A stretch of DNA of 64,000 nucleotides, taken from Halorubrum trapanicum. GTDB taxonomy: Archaea; Halobacteriota; Halobacteria; Halobacteriales; Haloferacaceae. The notes beneath the pieces were generated by a model. That model worked only from the letters and a program-made list of their open reading frames with translations. It had not been told where the DNA came from and made no database searches. Both the position numbers and the translations under genes were made by a program. The stretch is from positions 248,001-312,000 of the forward strand of contig NZ_JAGGKE010000003.1 in the NCBI RefSeq assembly GCF_017873555.1, read 5' to 3'. Below are positions 35,295-44,406 of this stretch, one piece after another. Numbering within the stretch: the first letter of the stretch is position 1; every line of letters begins with the position of its first letter.

Positions 35295-36287
35295 GTGACC
35301 GGACTCGTCGCGGCCGAGCGCGGGATCGGTGAGACCGGTCTCGTCGACGCGCTCCCGGAGTTCGTCGTCGTCGCCTTCGCGGCGGTCACCCACCTCGCGG
35401 ACCCGTGGTTCCTCTTCGCGCTGCTCGCGGTCGGTTACTGGTTCGCGAGCGAGGGGGTCGCGGGGTCGCCGCGCCGCGCCGGCGCGACAGCGGTCGCGGC
35501 CGTCACCTGCGCGTACGCCGCGACGGCGCTCGGTAAGGCGTGGTTCGCGGTGCCCCGGCCGCTCGGCGCGATGGGACCCGCCGAGGTCCCGACGTGGCTC
35601 CCCGCGCTCCTGTCCGGCTGGTACGAGGCGCAGGTGCTCTCGGACGGGTTCGGCTTCCCGAGCGGCCACGCCACCGGCGGCGCGACCGCGTACCTCGCCC
35701 TCGCGCTGCTGTACGATCGGTTCTGGACCGACCGCGCCCGCTACCTCGCCGCCGGGACGGTCGCCGTCGCCGTCGCGGTCTCCCGGGTCGTCATCGAGGT
35801 CCACTACCTCGTCGACGTGCTCGCGGGGCTGGCCGTCGGCGCGGGGACCGTCGCCGTCGCGCTGTGGCTCGCCGGCGATCCGCGGGTCCGGCGCTCGGCG
35901 AGCGCGGCGGCGGCCGCCGGCCCGACAGCGCGACTCAACCCCGCGCCCGCGTTCCTGCTCGCCGCCGTCGTCTCCGCGGGCGCGCTGGCAGTCGCCGTCG
36001 CGGGCGGGCACACCGGTGAGGTCGTCGAGGCCGGCATCGGGATCGCCACCGGCGCCGGCGGCGCGATCGGCTGGCGGTTCGTCGACGGCGACGAGCCGGC
36101 GGTCCCGGTCCGGGTCGCGGTACCAGCGCTCGCCGTCACCGGCGGGCTCTGGGTGGGCGCGTACGCGCTCGCCGACTCGCTGCCGGTGACGCTCGTCGCG
36201 ACGACCGCCGCCGTGGTCGCCGTCGTCGCGCTGCCGGCGCTGGCCGAACGGGTCGAGCCGTCGCTCCGCGGGTCGGGCGAGGCGTGA
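35295..36287 (+). CDS. PAP2-superfamily membrane phosphatase
   Basis: A GTG start gives 330 residues. All three acid-phosphatase motifs are present: KAWFAVPRP (Lys81, Arg88), FPSGHA (Ser123, His125) and SRVVIEVHYLVD (Arg164, His170, Asp174). They lie between transmembrane helices, as in lipid phosphatases (PgpB/dolichyl-diphosphatase type). Four or more further helices after residue 210 form an extra C-terminal membrane domain. It may recycle lipid-linked isoprenoid pyrophosphates or dephosphorylate lipids. It follows the YihY fusion by 15 bases in the same direction, so it may be co-transcribed. Confidence 0.88.
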   Translation: MTGLVAAERGIGETGLVDALPEFVVVAFAAVTHLADPWFLFALLAVGYWFASEGVAGSPRRAGATAVAAVTCAYAATALGKAWFAVPRPLGAMGPAEVPTWLPALLSGWYEAQVLSDGFGFPSGHATGGATAYLALALLYDRFWTDRARYLAAGTVAVAVAVSRVVIEVHYLVDVLAGLAVGAGTVAVALWLAGDPRVRRSASAAAAAGPTARLNPAPAFLLAAVVSAGALAVAVAGGHTGEVVEAGIGIATGAGGAIGWRFVDGDEPAVPVRVAVPALAVTGGLWVGAYALADSLPVTLVATTAAVVAVVALPALAERVEPSLRGSGEA

Positions 36288-36324
36288 AAAAATACGAACG
36301 CGCGGCGTCGGTTCCGGGTCCGCC

Positions 36325-37695
36325 TCAGAACGTCTCCAGGTAGCGGTCCTCCTCCCACTGCGACACCTGGGTGAGGTACTCGCTGAACTCCTGAGACTTG
36401 GCCTCGGCGAACTTCTCCGAGGTGTGCGGACCGAGCGCCTCCTGGAGCACCTCGTCTTCCTCCAGCTCCTCGACGGCGGCGCCGAGGTTCGGCGGCAGCG
36501 TCTCGATGCCGTACTCCTCGCGCTTCTCGTCGTCGAACTCGTAGATGTCCTCGCGGACCGGTTCGCCGGGGTCGGCGCCGGTCTTGATCCCGTCGAGACC
36601 GGCGGCGATGAGCGACGCCATGCCGAGGTAGGGGTTACAGGACGGGTCGGGGCTGCGGACCTCGAACCGGGCGGAGACGCCCGCGGCGTCGGGTACGCGG
36701 ACGAGCGCCGAGCGGTTCGTGTCGGACCACGCGACGTAGATGGGCGCCTCGTAGCCGGGCACCAGGCGCTTGTAGGAGTTCACGGTCGGGTTGGTGACGG
36801 CCGTGAACGCGGGCGCGTGGTTCAGGATGCCGCCCATGAACTGGTAGGCCGTCTCGCTCAGGTTGAACTCGTCCGAGTCGTCGGCGAACGCGTTGCCGTC
36901 CTCGTCGAACAGCGAGATGTGGCTGTGCATGCCCGAGCCGTTGATGTCGGCGATCGGCTTGGGCATGAACGTCGCGTGGAGGTCGTGCTGTGCGGCGACC
37001 GCGCGGACGACGGCGCGGAACGTCGCGATGTTGTCCGCGGTCGTGAGCGCGTCGTCGTACTTGAAGTTGATCTCGTGTTGGCCCTCGGCGACCTCGTGGT
37101 GCGAGGCCTCGATCTCGAAGCCCATCTCCTCGAGGGTGAAGATGATCTCCTTGCGCACGTCCGAGGCGAGGTCCTTCGGCGCCAGATCGAAGTAGCCGCC
37201 GTTGTCGTGGGGGGTCGTCGTCGCGTTCCCCTCGTCGTCGGTCTTGAACAGGAAGAACTCCGGCTCGGGACCGATAGAGACCGAATACCCCATCTCCTCG
37301 GCCTCGGCGAGGACCGACTTCAGGACCTGCCGCGGCCCGCCGACGAACGGCTCCCCGTCGGTGTCGACGATATCACAGATGAGGCGCGCGGCGCCGGAGC
37401 CGTCCTCGCCGTCGCTGCGCCACGGGAGCACCGCGAAGGTGTCGGGGTCGGGGACGAGCCGCATGTCCGACTCCTGGATGCGCACGAACCCCTCGATGGA
37501 GGAGCCGTCGAAGTAGATGCCCTCGGTAAACGCCTTCTCCGCCTGGTGGGCGGGGACGGAGACGTTCTTCACGACGCCGAGGATGTCGGTGAACTGGAGC
37601 CGCAAGAAGTCGACGTTCTGCTCTTCGATTTCGTCGAGTACCGCCTGTTCCTCGGCCGTGAGGCCGCCGTCCGGTTTCGCGTGTTCGTCCGTCAT
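36325..37695 (-). CDS. glnA: Glutamine synthetase, type I
   Basis: This 456-residue enzyme has the beta-grasp N-terminus ([21 protein letters not shown]) and [18 protein letters not shown], then GPEPEFFLF and the catalytic [49 protein letters not shown] and [15 protein letters not shown] bind ATP, glutamate and metals. It condenses glutamate and ammonia. The C-terminal adenylylation-type Tyr region of enterobacterial enzymes is absent, as expected for GS I-alpha. It is divergent from an Lrp-type regulator, with a shared 126-base control region. Confidence 0.97.
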   Translation of the reverse strand: MTDEHAKPDGGLTAEEQAVLDEIEEQNVDFLRLQFTDILGVVKNVSVPAHQAEKAFTEGIYFDGSSIEGFVRIQESDMRLVPDPDTFAVLPWRSDGEDGSGAARLICDIVDTDGEPFVGGPRQVLKSVLAEAEEMGYSVSIGPEPEFFLFKTDDEGNATTTPHDNGGYFDLAPKDLASDVRKEIIFTLEEMGFEIEASHHEVAEGQHEINFKYDDALTTADNIATFRAVVRAVAAQHDLHATFMPKPIADINGSGMHSHISLFDEDGNAFADDSDEFNLSETAYQFMGGILNHAPAFTAVTNPTVNSYKRLVPGYEAPIYVAWSDTNRSALVRVPDAAGVSARFEVRSPDPSCNPYLGMASLIAAGLDGIKTGADPGEPVREDIYEFDDEKREEYGIETLPPNLGAAVEELEEDEVLQEALGPHTSEKFAEAKSQEFSEYLTQVSQWEEDRYLETF

Positions 37696-37719
37696 GTTCT
37701 GGACGCTTCATTCGTTATC

Positions 37720-37768
37720 TGCCAGTATAAAGGCCTTATCGCTTGGCGCATGAACCGCCAGACTGGCA
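37720..37768. promoter_or_regulatory. Divergent glnA/lrp promoter region with inverted repeat
   Basis: TGCCAGT (37720-37726) and ACTGGCA (37762-37768) form a perfect 7-bp inverted repeat with centres 42 bases apart, about four helical turns. The glnA TATA box (reverse strand TTTATAC, 37724-37731) touches the left arm. The lrp box (TTCTAA near 37791-37796) lies to the right, ~27 bases before its ATG. Binding by the neighbouring Lrp is an inference. Confidence 0.5.
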
Positions 37769-37821
37769 AAACTGCTGGACGTTCGTAAAATTCTAAACCC
37801 CCGGAAGCGTGGTTAGGTGTG

Positions 37822-38280
37822 ATGACGTACGAAAACCTCGACGCGAAGCTCATCAACTCCCTGCTCAGCAACGGACGTGCGAGCCTTCGGAGTCTGGGCG
37901 ACGAGCTCGACGTCTCGGTGACGACCGTTTCGAATCATCTCCGCGATCTGGAAGAAGAGGGCGTTATAGACGGGTACACACCCGTCGTCGACTACGACAA
38001 GCTCGGCTACGACGTGACGGCCGTGCTCCAGCTCAAGGTGGAGGGAAGCGCCCTGCCTGACGTCACCGAGAAGCTGCGCCAGGAGAAACAGATGGTGAGC
38101 GTCTACGAGGTCACCGGCGACTACGACGTGATCGCCATCGGGAAGTTCACCGACACGGACGGGATGAACGACCAGATCAAGTCGATCCTCACCGACGCGG
38201 ACATCCGCGAGTCGAACACGAGCGTCGTCCTGAACGCGGTCACGGAAAACGAGCAGTTCGACCTCGACGTCGAGGAGTAG
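37822..38280 (+). CDS. lrp: Lrp/AsnC-family transcriptional regulator
   Basis: This 152-residue protein has an N-terminal winged helix-turn-helix ([49 protein letters not shown]) and a C-terminal RAM ligand domain ([29 protein letters not shown]). These proteins form dimers to octamers and respond to amino acids. Its position divergent from glnA suggests glutamine/nitrogen control, an arrangement I recall in other haloarchaea. ATG at 37822 is preferred over a GTG three bases before it. Confidence 0.92.
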   Translation: MTYENLDAKLINSLLSNGRASLRSLGDELDVSVTTVSNHLRDLEEEGVIDGYTPVVDYDKLGYDVTAVLQLKVEGSALPDVTEKLRQEKQMVSVYEVTGDYDVIAIGKFTDTDGMNDQIKSILTDADIRESNTSVVLNAVTENEQFDLDVEE

Positions 38281-38303
38281 TCCGGTCGACTGTCGCGCCG
38301 CCC

Positions 38304-39533
38304 CTATCGCTTTCGCCGCTTCGCCGCCGCCTCCAGCACCTCCACCGCCGGGAGCGGCTCGCCGGTCAGCGCGCGGATGTACGCGCCGCCCGCGATGGAG
38401 ACGTGCGAGAAGTCCCCCTCGCTCAGGCCGTACATCCCGATGGCCCGCGAGGTGTCGCCCCCGCCGACCACGGAGAAGCAGTCGGTCTCCGCGATGGCTT
38501 CGAGCACGCCCACGGTGCCGTCCGCGAACCGCTCGTCCTCGAAGACGCCGAGCGCGCCCTTCACGAACACCGCGTCGGACTCGCGGATCGCCGGCTCGTA
38601 GTCGGCGACCGTCGCGGAGCCGACGTCGAGGTACCCCGCCGTCTTCTCGTCGATGTCGTCGACCGCGACCTCCGCGCGGTCGCCGTCGGAACCCTCGTAC
38701 GCGAGGTCGGTCGCGAGGCGGATCTCGTCGCCGCGCTCGTCGAGTACCGATTCGATCAGCTCGCGGTTCCGCTCCCACTGCTCGTCGAACAGGTCCATCT
38801 CGCCCACGTCGTGACCGACGGGGTGGCCCGCGGCGCGCAAGAACAGCTCACCCGCGACGCCGCCGAGCAGGAAGCGGTCGACCCGGTCGTCGAGGGCGTC
38901 CATCACGCCGATCACGTCGGTCGCCTTGGTGCCGCCGACGACCATCGTGACGGGACCGTCGAACTCGCGGGTCGCGATGGCGGTGTTGGCCTCGTACTCC
39001 GTCTCCATCACGCGGCCCGCGTACGCGGGGAGGACGAGCGGGAAGCCGACCAGCGAGGCGTGCAACCGATGCGCCGCCGAGTAGGCGTCGTTGACGTACG
39101 CGTCGAACTTCGGCGCCAAGGTCTGAACGAACTCCGTCTCCGACTTCTCCTCGGGCGACTCCTCCGGCAGCTCGTCGTCGCACATCCGGGTGTTCTCCAA
39201 GAGGAGCACCTCGCCCGCGCCGAGCGCGTCGATGGCCGCCAGCGCCTCGTCGCCGTAGGTGTCCGCGACGAAGCCCACCTCGCGGTCGACGTGGTCGGCG
39301 AGAATCTCCGCGTGGCCCGAAAGCGACGTGAAGTCGTCGCGGCCGGGGCGGCCCTGATGGGCCATGAGGACGACGCGGTGACCGGCGTCGGCCAGCTCGC
39401 GGACCGTCTCCGCGTGGCGCTCGAACCGGCGGTTGTCCTGCGGTGCTCCGTCCTCGATGGGCGAGTTGAGGTCGAGTCGAACGAGGACGCGCGAGTCGGC
39501 CGGGAGGTCGTCGATGGTGTCGAACGCGGACAT
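38304..39533 (-). CDS. pgk: Phosphoglycerate kinase
   Basis: This 409-residue enzyme opens with DDLPADSRVLVRLDLNSPIEDG, the Pgk N-domain signature. It has VLMAHQGRPGRDDF and ENTRM for substrate binding. The C-domain nucleotide site includes TMVVGGTKATDVI and VVGGGDTSRAIGMYG. It transfers phosphate from 1,3-bisphosphoglycerate to ADP. It lies 97 bases downstream of gap on the same strand but has its own TATA-like box (reverse CTTAAATATC, ~39553-39562), so it can be transcribed alone. Confidence 0.96.
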   Translation of the reverse strand: MSAFDTIDDLPADSRVLVRLDLNSPIEDGAPQDNRRFERHAETVRELADAGHRVVLMAHQGRPGRDDFTSLSGHAEILADHVDREVGFVADTYGDEALAAIDALGAGEVLLLENTRMCDDELPEESPEEKSETEFVQTLAPKFDAYVNDAYSAAHRLHASLVGFPLVLPAYAGRVMETEYEANTAIATREFDGPVTMVVGGTKATDVIGVMDALDDRVDRFLLGGVAGELFLRAAGHPVGHDVGEMDLFDEQWERNRELIESVLDERGDEIRLATDLAYEGSDGDRAEVAVDDIDEKTAGYLDVGSATVADYEPAIRESDAVFVKGALGVFEDERFADGTVGVLEAIAETDCFSVVGGGDTSRAIGMYGLSEGDFSHVSIAGGAYIRALTGEPLPAVEVLEAAAKRRKR

Positions 39534-39630
39534 ACGTGTGTGGTCGTCGATGAGATATTTAAGGAGTCGTTCTCCGGGGGAACGTTGCCGCCGGGGGTTT
39601 GGGCTTCGCTCGTCAATCGCGATCTGCCGC

Positions 39631-40683
39631 TTACGCCTCGTCGTGGACGTAGGCGGCCATGTCGAGCATCCGGTTCGAGAAGCCGTACTCGTTGTCGTAC
39701 CAGGTGAGGATCTTCAGGAGCTTCCCGCCGGCGATGACGTTCGTCGACTGGAGGTCGACGTAGCTGGAGAACGGCAGCCCGACGATGTCCGAGGAGACGA
39801 CCTCGTCGTCGGTGTAGCCGAGCACGCCCGCGAGCGGGCCGGAGTCGGCCGCGTCGCGGAAGGCGGCGTTGACCTCCTCCTCGGTGACGTCCTCGTCGAG
39901 GCTGACGACGAACTCGGTGATGGAGCCGGTCGGGACCGGGACGCGCATCGCCATGCCGTCGATTTTGCCCTCCAGCTGCGGGAGGACCTCCTGGGCGGCG
40001 CCCGCGGCGCCGGTCGAGGTGGGGACGATGTTCTCGGCGGCCGCGCGCCCGCGGCGGCGCTTGCTCATCGGGCCGTCGATGAGGCTCTGGGAGCCGGTGT
40101 AGGCGTGAACCGTGGTGAGGGTGCCGGCGTCGATGCCGAACTCCGCGTCGAGCACCTTCGCGACCGGCGTGATGGAGTTCGTCGTACAGGAGGCGTTCGA
40201 GATCACGTCGTCGCCCTCGTACTCGTCGTGGTTGACGCCGTAGACGAGCTGTTTGACCGGCTTCTCGCCCTTCGGCGGGGCGGAGATGATCACGGTGTCG
40301 GCGCCGCCGTCGAGGTGCGCGCTCGCGTCGTCGCGGGTGCGGAAGATACCCGTACACTCCAGGGCGACGTCGACGTCGAGCTCGTCCCACGGGAGGTCAG
40401 CGGGGTCCTGGACGTTGAACAGCGGGACCGAGGTGCCGCCGACCGTCAGCTCGTCGCCGTCGCGCTCGACGCCGTCGAGCCGGCCCATGACGGTGTCGTA
40501 CTTCGCGAGATACCCCATGTCGTCGAAGTCCATCACGTCGTTGATCCCGACGAGTTCGATTCGCGGACTCTCCAGGGCCGCGCGGAACACGTTGCGCCCG
40601 ATGCGACCGAAGCCGTTGAGTCCCACTCGAACGACCTCGTCGTCGCTCACGTCGTCGCCGGCCGCAAGCTGCGATTTACTCAT
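39631..40683 (-). CDS. gap: Glyceraldehyde-3-phosphate dehydrogenase, bacterial type I
   Basis: This 350-residue enzyme has the Rossmann motif VGLNGFGRIGRNVFR and the catalytic Cys166 in ISNASCTTNSI. It also has VHAYTGSQSLIDGP, PTSTGAAGA and WYDNEYGFSNRM. This is the bacterial-type phosphorylating GAPDH; the archaeal type II enzyme has a different sequence. Haloarchaea are known to carry this type. A 15-residue acidic extension precedes the core. The reverse-strand ATTTAAGTA ~27 bases upstream is a likely TATA box. Next to pgk it forms a glycolytic pair. Confidence 0.96.
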   Translation of the reverse strand: MSKSQLAAGDDVSDDEVVRVGLNGFGRIGRNVFRAALESPRIELVGINDVMDFDDMGYLAKYDTVMGRLDGVERDGDELTVGGTSVPLFNVQDPADLPWDELDVDVALECTGIFRTRDDASAHLDGGADTVIISAPPKGEKPVKQLVYGVNHDEYEGDDVISNASCTTNSITPVAKVLDAEFGIDAGTLTTVHAYTGSQSLIDGPMSKRRRGRAAAENIVPTSTGAAGAAQEVLPQLEGKIDGMAMRVPVPTGSITEFVVSLDEDVTEEEVNAAFRDAADSGPLAGVLGYTDDEVVSSDIVGLPFSSYVDLQSTNVIAGGKLLKILTWYDNEYGFSNRMLDMAAYVHDEA

Positions 40684-40861
40684 GTTCGAAAAAGGCGAGG
40701 CGCAACTACTTAAATCCGGCTCAGTCGCCCCGAGATCGTCATAATCGTTCGAATTTGTTACGGACGCCGTCCGCGTCAGAGCGGAACCACCGCGGGCCGT
40801 TGCCGATCGCTAACCACCTCGCGTGGGGCGGGTAGCGGCCGATACGGTGACCGACAGAAGG

Positions 40862-40867
40862 CTTATC
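40862..40867 (+). promoter_or_regulatory. TATA-like box for hsp20 gene
   Basis: CTTATC lies 25-30 bases before the ATG at 40892 and decides that start; the frame is open further upstream without domain features. Confidence 0.5.
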
Positions 40868-40891
40868 GGGGTCACCGACTTCACGGGAGAC

Positions 40892-41272
40892 ATGGACAGA
40901 GACGACCGCGACGATCCGTTCGGAGACTTCTTCGAGGAGATCGAGCGGATGATGAACGAGATGGCCAACGGCAGTCCCCCGTCGGCCGACGACGCCGGGT
41001 TCGGCTCCGACACCCACGTCGACGCCTACACCACCGAGGAGTCGGTGCGTCTCGTCGCCGACCTCCCCGCCGTCTCGAAGGAGGAGCTCTCGCTGCGCTG
41101 TGACGGCGACGCGCTCACTATCTCCGCGGTCTCCGACCGGCGCGAGTACGACGAGACCGTCGACCTCCCCGCGCCCGTCGACGAACACTCCGCGGACGCG
41201 ACGTTCAACAACGGCGTCTTGGAGGTCTCGTTCGACCGCGACGACGACAGCGCGTCGATCGATCTCGTCTGA
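40892..41272 (+). CDS. Hsp20/alpha-crystallin-like small heat-shock protein
   Basis: From the ATG at 40892 there are 126 residues. An N-terminal helix (DPFGDFFEEIERMMNEMANG) is followed by a CS/alpha-crystallin beta-sandwich: VDAYTTEESVRLVADLPAVSKEELSLRCDGDALTISAV, VDLPAPVDEHSADATFNNGVLEVSF. The NNGVLEV strand is the family signature. It lacks a C-terminal IxI anchor, so large oligomers may not form. These proteins hold unfolding clients. It is one of three such folds in the window. Confidence 0.85.
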   Translation: MDRDDRDDPFGDFFEEIERMMNEMANGSPPSADDAGFGSDTHVDAYTTEESVRLVADLPAVSKEELSLRCDGDALTISAVSDRREYDETVDLPAPVDEHSADATFNNGVLEVSFDRDDDSASIDLV

Positions 41273-41299
41273 GTCCGCGGTCCCCCCTCGAAACCGCTC

Positions 41300-42211
41300 T
41301 TACTCCTGGTTCGCGGTCCGCCGGATCAGCGCCGCGAGCCGGTCGTAGAAGGCGTCCTCGTACTTCGTCGCGGCGTCGACGGTCGGCCGCGCGTTCGTCT
41401 CGTTGACGACGAGTCGGTCGTCGGTCGCGAGCAGGTCGACGCCGAGGTAGTCGATCCCGAGCGCCCCGGCCGCGCGCTCGGCGAGACCGCGGGCGGGCGG
41501 GTCGAGTTCGACGCCCCGGGCCGTCGCGCCGCGGTGGACGTTGTGTTTCCACCGGCCGGCCGCGAGCGCGTCGTCGTCGAGTTCGCGTTCCACCGCCCCG
41601 GCGTACTCGCCGTCGACGACCATCGCGCGGTAGTCGCGCGCGTCCGGGAGGAACTCCTGGATCAGGAACGATTTGTCGCCGGTCGCGCGGTAGTCGTGGA
41701 TCAGGTTCAGGTAGTCGACGACGCCGAGAAGCGAGTCGAGGTCGGTCGCGGTCGCGACGCCGACCCCGCGGGTCGCGGAGTTCGGCTTCACGACGACGGG
41801 GTACGAGAAGTCGGCGACCGCGTCGACGACGACCGACTCGTCGACCGGGTTCGACACGAGCGTCGTCTTCGGCGTCGGCAGCCCGGCGGCCGACAGCCTC
41901 GCCAGCACGCCGGCCTTGTTCCGCGAGGTCACGACCGCGTCGCGGCCGTTCACCCACGGGACGCCGAGGCGCTCGTCGACGACCGCACCCTCCATGAGTC
42001 GGGTCGGGTAGACGAGACCGACGTCGAAGCCGTCGAACTCGTCCGGGTCGACCGCGGCGGTGCCCGCCGTCTCTCCGCCGGCTTCACCGCTCGAAACCCG
42101 GAGCGCCCGCTCTTTCGCTCGGACGTGACCCACCTCGACGCCGCGGTCCGCGAGCGGCCCGCGCACGCGTTCGAACGTCTCCGCGTCGGTGGTCATCGCG
42201 AGCCGGAGCAT
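41300..42211 (-). CDS. RimK-like ATP-grasp ligase
   Basis: This 303-residue protein has an ATP-grasp core: NKAGVLARLSAAGLPTPKTTLV, YPVVVKPNSATRGVGVATA, FLIQEFLPDARDYRAMVVDGEYAGAVER, and the metal site GVDLLATDDRLVVNETNARP. The RimK/LysX-like family joins amino acids (often glutamate) to carboxyl groups. The N-terminal domain (LRLAMTTDAETFERVRGPL) is a preATP-grasp fold. No LysW-like carrier is nearby, so the substrate is open. A reverse-strand TTTAAG box ~27 bases upstream fits the start. Confidence 0.85.
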   Translation of the reverse strand: MLRLAMTTDAETFERVRGPLADRGVEVGHVRAKERALRVSSGEAGGETAGTAAVDPDEFDGFDVGLVYPTRLMEGAVVDERLGVPWVNGRDAVVTSRNKAGVLARLSAAGLPTPKTTLVSNPVDESVVVDAVADFSYPVVVKPNSATRGVGVATATDLDSLLGVVDYLNLIHDYRATGDKSFLIQEFLPDARDYRAMVVDGEYAGAVERELDDDALAAGRWKHNVHRGATARGVELDPPARGLAERAAGALGIDYLGVDLLATDDRLVVNETNARPTVDAATKYEDAFYDRLAALIRRTANQE

Positions 42212-42354
42212 ACGCTCGTTGGGGCCCGTTCGGACTTAAAAACCGCGCGAGCGGTGCGACGACAGCGACGACAGCACGTTACGATAGGCGGCGGCGCGCA
42301 GCGCCTCGCGGCCGGGGCTCTGGAGGTGTCCGGCGTCGATCCGCGATCACCGTT

Positions 42355-42645
42355 CTACTGTAGGTGGCCTTCCTCGCGGAGCTGCTCCGCCTCGTTCTTC
42401 TCGTAGCGCCACGAGATGTCGGCCTTCTCGTCCTGCCAGTCCCACGGCTCGACGAGGACGATGTCGTCTTCGCGGATCCACACGCGCTTTTGCATCCGGC
42501 CGGGGATGCGCGCGGTTCGCTGCTTCCCGTCCGCACAGCGGACCTTGACGCGGTTCGCGCCGAGCATCTCGACGACCTCCGCGAACACCTCGTCGTCGTC
42601 GGGCATCCGGAGGTCGTTCCGACCGCCGTCGTCTCCGTTGCTCAT
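42355..42645 (-). CDS. eif1a: Translation initiation factor aIF-1A
   Basis: This 96-residue OB-fold protein reads [63 protein letters not shown], nearly the textbook archaeal eIF1A. It binds the 30S A site during start-codon selection. The acidic N-terminal 18 residues are normal for halophiles. The reverse-strand box CTTTTATTTC lies ~27-35 bases upstream. Confidence 0.96.
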   Translation of the reverse strand: MSNGDDGGRNDLRMPDDDEVFAEVVEMLGANRVKVRCADGKQRTARIPGRMQKRVWIREDDIVLVEPWDWQDEKADISWRYEKNEAEQLREEGHLQ

Positions 42646-42743
42646 GCGTACGCGGTGATACGCGCTCGCGGAAATAAAAGGGCCGCTCTCCGTCGGCGTC
42701 GGGATCCCTCCGTTTTAAGAGCGACCGACGGCCACCCGACGAC

Positions 42744-42923
42744 ATGCGCGACACATTGGGGCTGGAAGGCATCGCCGGCGTCCTCGTCGTCTTCGTCGCC
42801 GTCGGTATCATCGCCGTCCGTGATCCCGTCATCGCCGGCGCCGTACTGCTCCTCATCGCCGGCCTCGCGCTGATCGCGAAGGGGCTCGTCGACACCGCCA
42901 TGCGCTCGTTCGGACTGAAGTGA
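42744..42923 (+). CDS. Small two-helix membrane protein (59 aa)
   Basis: ATG at 42744 opens a 59-residue protein, MRDTLGLEGIAGVLVVFVAV, followed by a second hydrophobic helix (VIAGAVLLLIAGLALIAKGLVDTA). I recall many such short proteins in haloarchaea (a DUF7470-like pattern), all uncharacterised. The TTTTAAG box ~27 bases upstream supports transcription from here. It is shorter than 60 residues but has good codon character. Confidence 0.7.
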   Translation: MRDTLGLEGIAGVLVVFVAVGIIAVRDPVIAGAVLLLIAGLALIAKGLVDTAMRSFGLK

Positions 42924-42985
42924 GCCGAACGCGACGTTCACCGTTCTCTCGAAAGACTCATAATCGCCGACCGCCCCCCTCGGGT

Positions 42986-43231
42986 ATGGTCGAAGTACCC
43001 GCCGTCGCGGTCGAACTCGTCGAACTCCTCGCCGTCACCGTCGGCGCCGGCGCGGCCGCCGCGGTCGGCGTCGTGCTCGAACAGTTCGGACTCTCCGCGG
43101 TCTCTGGCGGCGACCTGGTGCTCGGCGCCTGGGCCGTCGGCATGGGACTGATCGCGCTGTACGTGGGTCTCGTCGGACTCGGCTACGAGCAGGCGATCCC
43201 GCGGCTGCGCCGGCTCGCGAGCGGCGAGTAG
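42986..43231 (+). CDS. Small membrane protein (81 aa)
   Basis: ATG at 42986 gives 81 residues with a first Val/Ala-rich helix (VAVELVELLAVTVGAGAAAAVGVVL) and a second (LVLGAWAVGMGLIALYVGLVGLG). The basic tail is PRLRRLASGE. No family recognised with certainty. It follows the 59-residue membrane protein in the same direction, 62 bases later; an upstream CTCATAATC-type box may give it its own promoter. Confidence 0.65.
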   Translation: MVEVPAVAVELVELLAVTVGAGAAAAVGVVLEQFGLSAVSGGDLVLGAWAVGMGLIALYVGLVGLGYEQAIPRLRRLASGE

Positions 43232-43328
43232 GGTCTCAAGCCCCGAGGGGTCACAGCTCCCCGTCGGCCGCCAGCCCGCGTTCGCCGCCGCGCGTAGCTT
43301 TTTGTCTCGGCTCGAACTACCCCGGCGT

Positions 43329-44306
43329 ATGGAGTACACGACGCTCGGGAACACCGGCACGACCGTCTCGAAGATCTGTCTCGGCTGTATGAGCTTCGGG
43401 GACCCCGACTGGCGCGAGTGGGTCCTCGACGAGGAGGCGGGCAGGGAGCTGATCGAGCGCGCGATCGAACTCGGCGTGAACTTCTTCGACACCGCCAACA
43501 TGTACTCGAACGGCGCGAGCGAGCGCGTGCTCGGGGAGGCGCTCGACGGGTACGACCGCGACGAGTTCGTCGTCGCCACGAAGGGGTACTTCCAGATGGA
43601 CGAGTCGAACCCGAACTCCGGCGGGCTCTCGCGGAAGGCGATCGAACAGGAGCTCGAAAACTCGCTCGACCGGCTCGGTACCGACACGATCGACCTCTAT
43701 CAGATCCACCGGTGGGACTACGAGACGCCGATCGAGGAGACGCTCGCCGCGCTCGACGACGCGGTGCGGCGCGGCGACGTCCGGTATATCGGCGCCTCCT
43801 CGATGTGGGCCCACCAGTTCGCCGAGGCGCTTCACGCGAGCGACCGTGAGGGGTACGAGCGGTTCGCCACGATGCAGAACCACTACAACCTCGCGTACCG
43901 CGAGGAGGAACGCGAGACGCTTCCGCTCTGTGAGACGGAAGACATCGGCGTGATGCCGTGGAGTCCGCTCGCGCGCGGCTACCTGACGCGTCCGTACGAG
44001 GACGTGGACGCGACGCTCCGCGGCGAGACCGAAGAGCACCTCTACGCGCACCCGTACCGCGAGGGCGGCGGACGGGAGATCAACGAGCGAATCGAGGAGC
44101 TCGCCGCCGAGAAGGGCGTGAAGATGGCGCAGATCGCCTTGGCGTGGCTGTTCCACAAGGAGCCGGTCGACACGCCCATCGTCGGTACGACGAGCGTCGA
44201 ACACCTCGAAGACGCGGTCGAGGCGCTCGATATCGACCTCTCGGACTCCGACGTCGAGTGGCTCGAAGCGCCCTACGAGCCGGTCCGCGTCTCCGGCCAC
44301 GAGTGA
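43329..44306 (+). CDS. Aldo/keto reductase (voltage-gated K-channel beta-like group)
   Basis: From the ATG at 43329 there are 325 residues. The start MEYTTLGNTGTTVSKICLGCM is typical. The catalytic tetrad is Asp54, Tyr59, Lys85 (VVATKGYF) and His127 (LYQIHRWD). The NADP end is PIVGTTSVEHLEDAVEAL. It belongs to the larger AKR group that includes YajO/YhdN-like enzymes, not the same group as the AKR at 13.5-14.4 kb. Substrate unknown. A CTTTTTG box ~27 bases upstream fits a leaderless mRNA. Confidence 0.9.
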   Translation: MEYTTLGNTGTTVSKICLGCMSFGDPDWREWVLDEEAGRELIERAIELGVNFFDTANMYSNGASERVLGEALDGYDRDEFVVATKGYFQMDESNPNSGGLSRKAIEQELENSLDRLGTDTIDLYQIHRWDYETPIEETLAALDDAVRRGDVRYIGASSMWAHQFAEALHASDREGYERFATMQNHYNLAYREEERETLPLCETEDIGVMPWSPLARGYLTRPYEDVDATLRGETEEHLYAHPYREGGGREINERIEELAAEKGVKMAQIALAWLFHKEPVDTPIVGTTSVEHLEDAVEALDIDLSDSDVEWLEAPYEPVRVSGHE

Positions 44307-44406
44307 GTCACCGGGGAGGACCGCGGCGCGCTCGCCGCTGACTTATAAGGACACCGTCGCGGACGCCACGACAACCCTTTTCGGCGGCGCCACCGAACCG
44401 TGGCGC

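Noticed and set aside
35329-36189. Overlapping Ser/Arg-rich frame inside the PAP2 gene
   Set aside because: Frame-shifted shadow; the phosphatase frame has all three catalytic motifs.
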